DNA of 64,000 bases, taken from the NCBI RefSeq assembly GCF_027596085.1, contig NC_072465.1:10278553-10342552 (forward strand), written 5' to 3'. Source of the DNA: Anoplopoma fimbria (Eukaryota > Chordata > Actinopteri > Perciformes > Anoplopomatidae). A program made the translations under genes and the position numbers. Shown here piece after piece: positions 54,685 through 64,000 of the stretch (position 1 is its first letter; each line of letters starts with the position of its first letter). The notes under the pieces are model-generated. The model was given only the letters and a program-made list of their open reading frames with translations, searched no databases and was not told where the DNA came from.

Positions 54685-56304
54685 CAGTGCCCTCCAGAAT
54701 CATTGGCACCCTTAGTGAATATGAGCAAAACAGGCTGTGAAAAAATGTCTTTGCTGTTTATCCTCTTGGTCTTTCACTCAAAATATTCACAAAAATCTTA
54801 CCTTTACTTTCAATAAGTAAAATTATTGAAAGAAAAAAAAAATGTTGACATTAAATAAATATTTTTCTCCAAAACATGTGTGTCACAATTATTGGCACCC
54901 CTAGAAAATCTCATGATTACAATCTAACTGAAGTATAATTACAGTCATATTTTACATTTTTAAATTCACCTGTTTGATTAGGAACTCTTAAGTGGTCAAC
55001 CATGACTTCCTGTTTCACTGGGGTATAAATATGAGGTGACACAGGCCAAATTCCCTTAGTCATTCATCACTATGGGAAAGACCCGAGAACACAGTGACGA
55101 TGTGCGACGAAAAGTTGTTGAGCTGCACAAATCAGAAAATGGATATAAGAAAATCTCTAAACAGTTGAAAATACCCATTTCCACTATCAGGGCATAATTA
55201 AGAAGTTTAAAGCGACAGGAGATGTTAAGAATCAGCCTGGAAGAGGACGTGTGTGTACATTGACCCCACGCACTGTGAGGAGGATGGTTCGACTGGCAAA
55301 AGAATCTCCAAGGATCACAGCTGGAGAATTGCAGAGGTTAGTTGAGTCTTGGGGTTAGAAAGTCTCCAAAACTAGCATCAGACGCCACCTACATCACCAC
55401 AAGTTGTTTGGGAGGGTTGCCAGAAAAAAGCCACTGCTGTCAATCAACAACAAACTAAAGCGCCTACAGTTTGCCAAACGTTACTGGGACTTTCAATGGG
55501 ACCGAGTTATATGATCAGATGAGACCAAAATAGAGCTTTTTGGCAACAAACATCAAAGTTGGGTTTGGCGTAGACAGAAAGATAGCCATACAGAAAAGCA
55601 CCTCATACCCACTGTGAAGTATGGTGGCGGATTTTTGATGTTGTGGGGCTGTTTTTCTTCCAAAGGCCCTGGACATCTTGTTAGGATACATGGTATCATG
55701 GACTCCATCAAATACCAGCAGATATTAAATGAAAACCTAACAGCCTCTGCCAGGAAGGTTAAAATGGGCCGTGGTTGGACCTTCATGCAGGACAATGATC
55801 CGAAGCACACCTCAAAATCTACACAAAAATGGTTCACTGACCACAGAATAAAGGTTTTGCCATGGCCATCACAGTCCCCTGACCTAAACCCCATAGAGAA
55901 TCTGTGGGATGAGCTGAAGAGGAGAGTCCACAAGCGTCGACCTTGGAATCTGAAGGATCTGGAGAGATTCTGCATGGAGGAATGGTCTCAGATCCAGTGC
56001 CATGTGTTTACCAACCTCATCACGCATTATAGGAGAAGACTCAGAACTGTTATCTTGGCAAAGGGAGGCTGCGCAAAATATTAAATGAAGGGGTGCCAAT
56101 AATTGTGGCACATATATTTTTGAGAAAAATATTTGTTTCATGATTAGAATTTAATGTTTCTTTCAATTATGTTTCTTCAGTTAAAGGTTACATTTTTGTG
56201 AATATTTTGAATGGAAGATCATGAGGATAAACAATAAAGATTTTTTTTCGCATCTCATTTTTCTCATTTTTACTAAAGGGTGCCAATAATTCTGGAGGGC
56301 ACTG
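54685..56304 (+). mobile_element. Tc1-like transposon, second family (element D)
   Basis: A 1620-bp element starting CAGTGCCCTCCAGAATCATT and ending with a close inverted complement, with TA at 54683-54684 and 56305-56306. The motif GGCACCC recurs at the inner edge of each arm (near 54894 and 56090), again an IR/DR layout. Confidence 0.93.
55072..56084 (+). pseudogene. Tc1 transposase, element D (broken)
   Basis: Starts MGKTREHSDDVRRKVVELHK. A frameshift near 55190 in the first HTH, a TAG after LVESWG near 55357 and a TGA in place of Trp in VIWSDE near 55513 disrupt it. The last 156 codons are open (from 55614) and contain YGGGFLMLWGCFSSKGPG, D in [10 protein letters not shown] and E in [11 protein letters not shown], ending GGCAKY. 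The first catalytic Asp region ([10 protein letters not shown]) is readable just after the second stop. An old, inactive copy. Confidence 0.9.
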
Positions 56305-56309
56305 TATGC

Positions 56310-59695
<3,386 letters not shown>

Positions 59696-59697
59696 TA

Positions 59698-61299
59698 CAG
59701 TGGGGCAAAAAGGTATTTAGTCAGCCACCATTTGTGCAAGTTCTCCCACTTAAAAAGATGAGAGAGGCCTGTAATTTTCATCATAGGTATACCTAAACTA
59801 TGAGAGACAAAATGAGAAAAAAAATCCTGAAAATCACATTGTCTGATTTTTAAAGAATATATTTGCAAATTATGGTGGAAAATAAGTATTTGGTCAATAA
59901 CAAAAGTTCATCTCAATACTTTGTTATATACCCTTTGTTGGCAATGACAGAGGTCAAACGTTTTCTGTAAGTCTTCACAAGCTTTTCACACACTGTTGCT
60001 GGTATTTTGGCCCATTCCTCCATGCAGATCTCCTCTAGAGCAGTGATGTTTTGGGGCTGTCGCTGGGCAACACAGACTTTCAACTCCCTCCACAGATTTT
60101 CTATGGGGTTGAGATCTGGAGACTGGCTAGGCCACTCCAGGACCTTGAAATGCTTCTTACGAAGCCACTCCTTCGTTGCCCGGGCGGTGTGTTTGGGATC
60201 ATTGTCATGCTGAAAGACCCAGCCACGTTTCATCTTCAATGCCCTTGCTGATGGAAGGAGGCTTTCACTCAAAATCTCACGATACATGGCCCCATTCATT
60301 CTTTCCTTTACACGGATCAGTCGTCCTGGTCCCCTTGCAGAAAAACAGCCCCAAAGCATGATGTTTCCACCCCCATGCTTCACAGTAGGTATGGTGTTCT
60401 TTGGATGCAACTTGGCATTCTTTCTCCTCCAAACACGACGAGTTGAGTTTTTACCAAAAAGTTCTATTTTGGTTTCATCTGACCATATGACATTCTCCCA
60501 ATCCTCTTCTGGATCATCCAAATGCTCTCTAGCAAACTTCAGACGGGCCTGGACATGTACTGGCTTAAGCAGGGGACACGTCTGGCACTGCAGGATTTGA
60601 GTCCCTGGCGGCGTAGTGTGTTACTGATGGTAGCCTTTGTTACTTTGGTCCCAGCTCTCTGCAGGTCATTCACTAGGTCCCCCGTGTGGTTCTGGGATTT
60701 TTGTTCACCGTTCTTGTGATCATTTTGGCCCCACGGGGTGAGATCTTGCGTGGAGCTCCAGATCGAGGGAGATTATCAGTGGTCTTGTATGTCTTCCATT
60801 TTCTAATAATTGCTCCCACAGTTGATTTCTTCACACCAAGCTGCTTACCTATTGCAGATTCAGTCTTCCCAGCCTGGTGCAGGTCTACAATTTTGTTTCT
60901 GGTGTCCTTTGACAGCTCTTTGGTCTTGGCCATAGTGGAGTTTGGAGTGTGACTGTTTGAGGTTGTGGACAGGTGTCTTTTATACTGATAACAAGTTCAA
61001 ACAGGTGCCATTAATACAGGTAACGAGTGGAGGACAGAGGAGCCTCTTAAAGAAGAAGTTACAGGTCTGTGAGAGCCAGAAATCTTGCTTGTTTGTAGGT
61101 GACCAAATACTTATTTTACCGAGGAATTTACCAATTAATTCATTAAAAATCCTACAATGTGATTTCCTGGATTCTTTCCCCCCATTCTGTCTCTCATAGT
61201 TGAAGTGTACCTATGATGAAAATTACAGGCATCTCTCATCTTTTTAAGTGGGAGAACTTGCACAATTGGTGGCTGACTAAATACTTTTTTGCCCCACTG
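59698..61299 (-). mobile_element. Tc1-like transposon, third family (element E)
   Basis: About 1.6 kb, starting CAGTGGGGCAAAAAGGTATT and ending with a close inverted complement, with TA at 59696-59697 and 61300-61301. Arms share AAATACTT-type motifs at inner and outer edges. Confidence 0.93.
59913..60933 (-). pseudogene. Tc1 transposase, element E (two one-base deletions)
   Basis: Starts [20 protein letters not shown] at 60933 with a first HTH ([17 protein letters not shown]) and a basic linker (RKISPRG). After NPRTTRG (near 60680) one G of a six-G run is missing. Near 60570, after ARRVP, one C of a five-C run is missing. From 60521 the frame is open for 202 codons with all DDE residues ([29 protein letters not shown]), ending GYITKY. 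Both breaks are homopolymer losses and no stop arose by substitution, so this copy is young or the breaks are miscalls. Confidence 0.92.
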
Positions 61300-61540
61300 T
61301 ACTTTTAGACTTAACATGTTTAAAGTGGCTAGCTAAAAGAAGTGGGAGCTTTATAATGTTTAATCTCAAAAATAAGCCCTGTCTCCTTCAAACCAGTGAG
61401 AAGTACAGGAATCTCTCGTGTGAAATTCCCCAAACTGTTCAAACTCTGTCAGGAAATAAAGTGTTTGGACAGCATCCTCAAAGCCTTTAACTCACTGTGT
61501 ATCACTTCATGTTGACTTAATGCTTTCTCTGAACAGATTG

Positions 61541-61712
61541 CAAAAAGAAGTCTGATTTTATGGAAGTCTATGAGAAAATGAATCTACTTATCACTTAATT
61601 TATTCCCTCAGTAAACATGAGTTTATGGTCTCAAGCTCTAGTTTCAAATCTTCTTCAATAAAGCATGATGTTCATTTAGTAATTATGGTCCCGTTTAGAG
61701 TTATATAGACCT
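61541..61712 (-). repeat. Interspersed repeat R, copy 7 (partial)
   Basis: Minus-orientation match from 'AAAAAGAAGTCTGATTTTAT' through 'AGTTTATGGTCTCAAGCTCT' to 'TTTAGTAATTATGGTCCCG'. Confidence 0.7.
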
Positions 61713-61829
61713 TGTCTTGTTCTGACGTTTCCACCCTACAGATGTCCGTTAATTATTCATTTCTAAAAGGTTGTAATTCTGCACCCTTACCAGCAGGTGG
61801 CCCAATCAAGCGGGTAAGTACTGCATATA

Positions 61830-63408
61830 CAATGACTATAAAAAGTATTCACCCCCTTGGATGTTTCACCCTTTTGTTGCTTTTATACATGAAATCATGG
61901 TCAATATAATTTGGCTTTTTTGACAAGAATTTGCAAAAAAAAAAAAATCTTTAATATCAAAGTGAAAACAGATTTTTACAAAAAAATGTCAATTAATTAA
62001 AAATATATAAGGTAAACTAAATGATTGCATAAATATTCACCCCCCTTCAGGTCAGTATTTAGTAGATGCACCTTTGGTCTGTGTGGATATGTCTCAATCG
62101 GGCTGGCACATCTGGACACTGCAATTTTTCTCCAAAACAGCTCAAGCTCTGTCAGGTTGCTCGGGGATCAGGCGTTAACAGCTCTTTTCAAGTCCAGCCA
62201 CAAATTCTCGATGGATTGAGATCTGGGCTTTGACTTGGCCACTCCAGAACATTCACCTTGTTGTCTTTGAACCATTTCTGTGTAGCTTTTGCTGTATGCT
62301 TGGGGTCGTTGTCTTGCTGGAAAATAAATCTTCTCCCAAGTCATAGTTCTCTTGCAGACTGAGTCAGATTATCCTCCAGGATTTGGTGACATTTATCTGC
62401 ATTCATGTTCCCCTCTACCTTTACAAGCCTTCCAGGGCCTGCTGCTGAGAAGCATCCCCAGAGCATGATGCTGCCACCACCATGCTTCACGGTGGAGATG
62501 GTGTGTTTGTGGTGATGTGCAGTGTTTGGTGTTCACCAAACATAGCGTCTAGTCTGATGGCCAAAAAGCTACATTTTTGTCTCATCAGACCAAAGAACCT
62601 TCTTCCAATTGACCTTGGAGTCTCCCACATGCCTTTGAGCAAATTCCAGGCGAGATTTCATATGAGCTTTTTTGAACAGTGGCGTTCTCTTTGCCACTCT
62701 CCCATACAGCTTCGACTGGTGAAGAATTGTTGTATGTACAGTCTCTCCCATCTGAGCCACTGAAGCTTTTAACTCCTTCAGAGTGGTCGTAGGTGTCTTG
62801 GTGGCCTCCCTCACCAGTCTTCTTCTTGCCCGGTCACTCAGTTTGTGAGGACGGCCAGCAGATTTAAACAAGTGACATCCTCCTTCCATTTCTTAATGAT
62901 GGATTTAATTAACTCTTTGGGATGTCCAGTGGGTTGGAAATCTTTTTGTAGCCATCTCCTGACTTAGACTTTTCAATGATCTTGTCTCTGAGTTGCTTGG
63001 AGTGTTCTTTTGTCTTCATGCTGCAATTGTAGCAGGAATACTGATGAACCAGAGACTGGACCTCCCAGACACAGGTGTTTTTATACTACAATCACTTGAC
63101 ACACATCAACTGCACTCAGGTGATCTCCATTTCACTAATTGTGACACTGCTGGCATCAACTAGCTGGACCTCTATTGAATTAGGTTAGTCACTTTAAAGG
63201 GGGTGAATATTTATGCAAACACTTATTTTACACTATATATTTTTAATTAATTGACATTAGTTTGCAAAAATCTGTTTTCATTTTGAAATGAAAGCTTTTT
63301 TTGCAAATTCTTGTCAAAAAAGCCAAATTATATTGACCATGATTTCATGTATAAAAGCAACAAAATGGGAAAACATCCAAGGGGGGTGAATACTTTTTAT
63401 AGGCATTG
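61830..63408 (-). mobile_element. Tc1-like transposon, fourth family (element F)
   Basis: Starts CAATGACTATAAAAAGTATT and ends with a close inverted complement (CAATGCCTATAAAAAGTATT inverted), with TA at 61828-61829 and 63409-63410. Inner edges repeat TATTCACCCCC. Confidence 0.92.
62052..63019 (-). pseudogene. Tc1 transposase, element F (decayed)
   Basis: Starts MKTKEHSKQLRDKIIEKSKS at 63019, then breaks near 62915 after DIPK. A middle block is open at 62889-62569 (GRPHKLSDRARRRLVRE and KLYGRVAKRTPLFKKAHMKS, ending VLWSDETKM). Further pieces follow in other frames: the [10 protein letters not shown] loop near 62470, [10 protein letters not shown] near 62310, and SPDLNP near 62230, where a missing base before ATCGAG shifts the IEN catalytic Glu out of frame. 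More damaged than elements A to C and E. Confidence 0.88.
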
Positions 63409-63411
63409 TAT

Positions 63412-64000
63412 AGCTGCTCAGAACAGGCATCTCAATATGTTAAAAATATTTGGGAGAACAGCCATGAAAATGAGACTTCCTTACTTTTTAGATATGTAGT
63501 GTTCTGACCAACAGAAGGCAACACTAACACAGGCAGGACGTATGAATAATGGATTACCTTCCCACAACACAAACACTACATAGCAATTAAGCCTCTTCAC
63601 TTCTGCTAACTGGTGAAACCCTCATTTGTTAACAGTGATCATTAAACACACTTTCTCTAAAAAGTTCCCTTTATGTCTGCGGCAGAAGCGTGAAATTTCT
63701 TTTTCCAAACTAAACTGGGAATCACATCTTCCCTGCACCATGATGTCATGTCAGTCAAAGAAAAGGACAATGTATGAAAACAGCAGAGTTAACTTATGTA
63801 CTCTCTGGGACAACAAAGTTGCCACTCATGACAATAGAACACTTGTTGTTGTTTATTTACAGTATTACTTTGTCAAGCTTGTTTTGTAACGTTAGACACA
63901 AACTGGTAACCTGTCACTCATATATTTTAAACATCATCCGTCGTATAGTAACCTGTACTAGTACTAGCAGTGGCGGCCGGTCAATAGGGGCGCTAGGCGC
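63412..64000. other. Unassigned right edge
   Basis: No gene recognised. The last bases (AGTGGCGGCCGGTCAATAGG, from about 63969) look like the start of a fish DNA-transposon terminal repeat cut off by the window edge. Confidence 0.3.

Overview
The window is teleost fish nuclear DNA, most likely from a percomorph. The evidence is AT-rich non-coding sequence with short vertebrate-style exons, four different Tc1 families, a pogo/Tigger-type element with 'GCGCAC' terminal repeats, fish-type LINE tails, minisatellites and (GATA)n. It is not bacterial, and most open frames in it are chance or transposon shadows.

The only host gene I can support is hdac11 (histone deacetylase 11), on the minus strand. 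It runs from a CpG-rich promoter near 48.3-48.66 kb to a stop at 21422. Ten coding exons were placed by their reading frames and GT/AG borders, and all phases agree. They encode about 369 residues with every catalytic and zinc-binding residue in place. The exception is exon 10, where a seven-base C run (G on the coding strand) adds one base directly before the codon for the catalytic tyrosine and shifts the frame. Two of the other transposase frame breaks, in different elements, are also single-base changes in homopolymer runs, so an assembly error is the first explanation to test.

Layout. 0-21 kb, downstream of hdac11: a pogo/Tigger deletion derivative (341-1372), a small inverted-repeat element next to a partial duplicate of itself (3.5-4.5 kb), a D/G-coding 27-bp minisatellite (8.1 kb), two LTR-like stretches (8.5 and 11.7 kb), a second 27-bp minisatellite (12.2 kb), a non-LTR retrotransposon 3' end (13.5-14.3 kb) and a Tc1 copy (14.3-15.9 kb). 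21-48 kb, hdac11: introns carry two more copies of that Tc1 family (one with an intact 346-codon transposase), a hAT-like MITE, an old non-LTR retrotransposon ORF remnant, a long inverted repeat and several copies of an unclassified interspersed repeat, here called R. 48.7-64 kb, upstream: mostly unassigned sequence, then three Tc1-like elements of three further families (54.7-56.3, 59.7-61.3, 61.8-63.4 kb), all with broken transposases.

I found no convincing new multi-gene system. The points most worth following up are the hdac11 frameshift at its catalytic tyrosine, the intact Tc1 transposase between mismatched ends, the R repeat that carries CTCF-like motifs, the duplicate whose edge falls exactly on a splice donor, and the open DNA-binding half of the pogo-like transposase.
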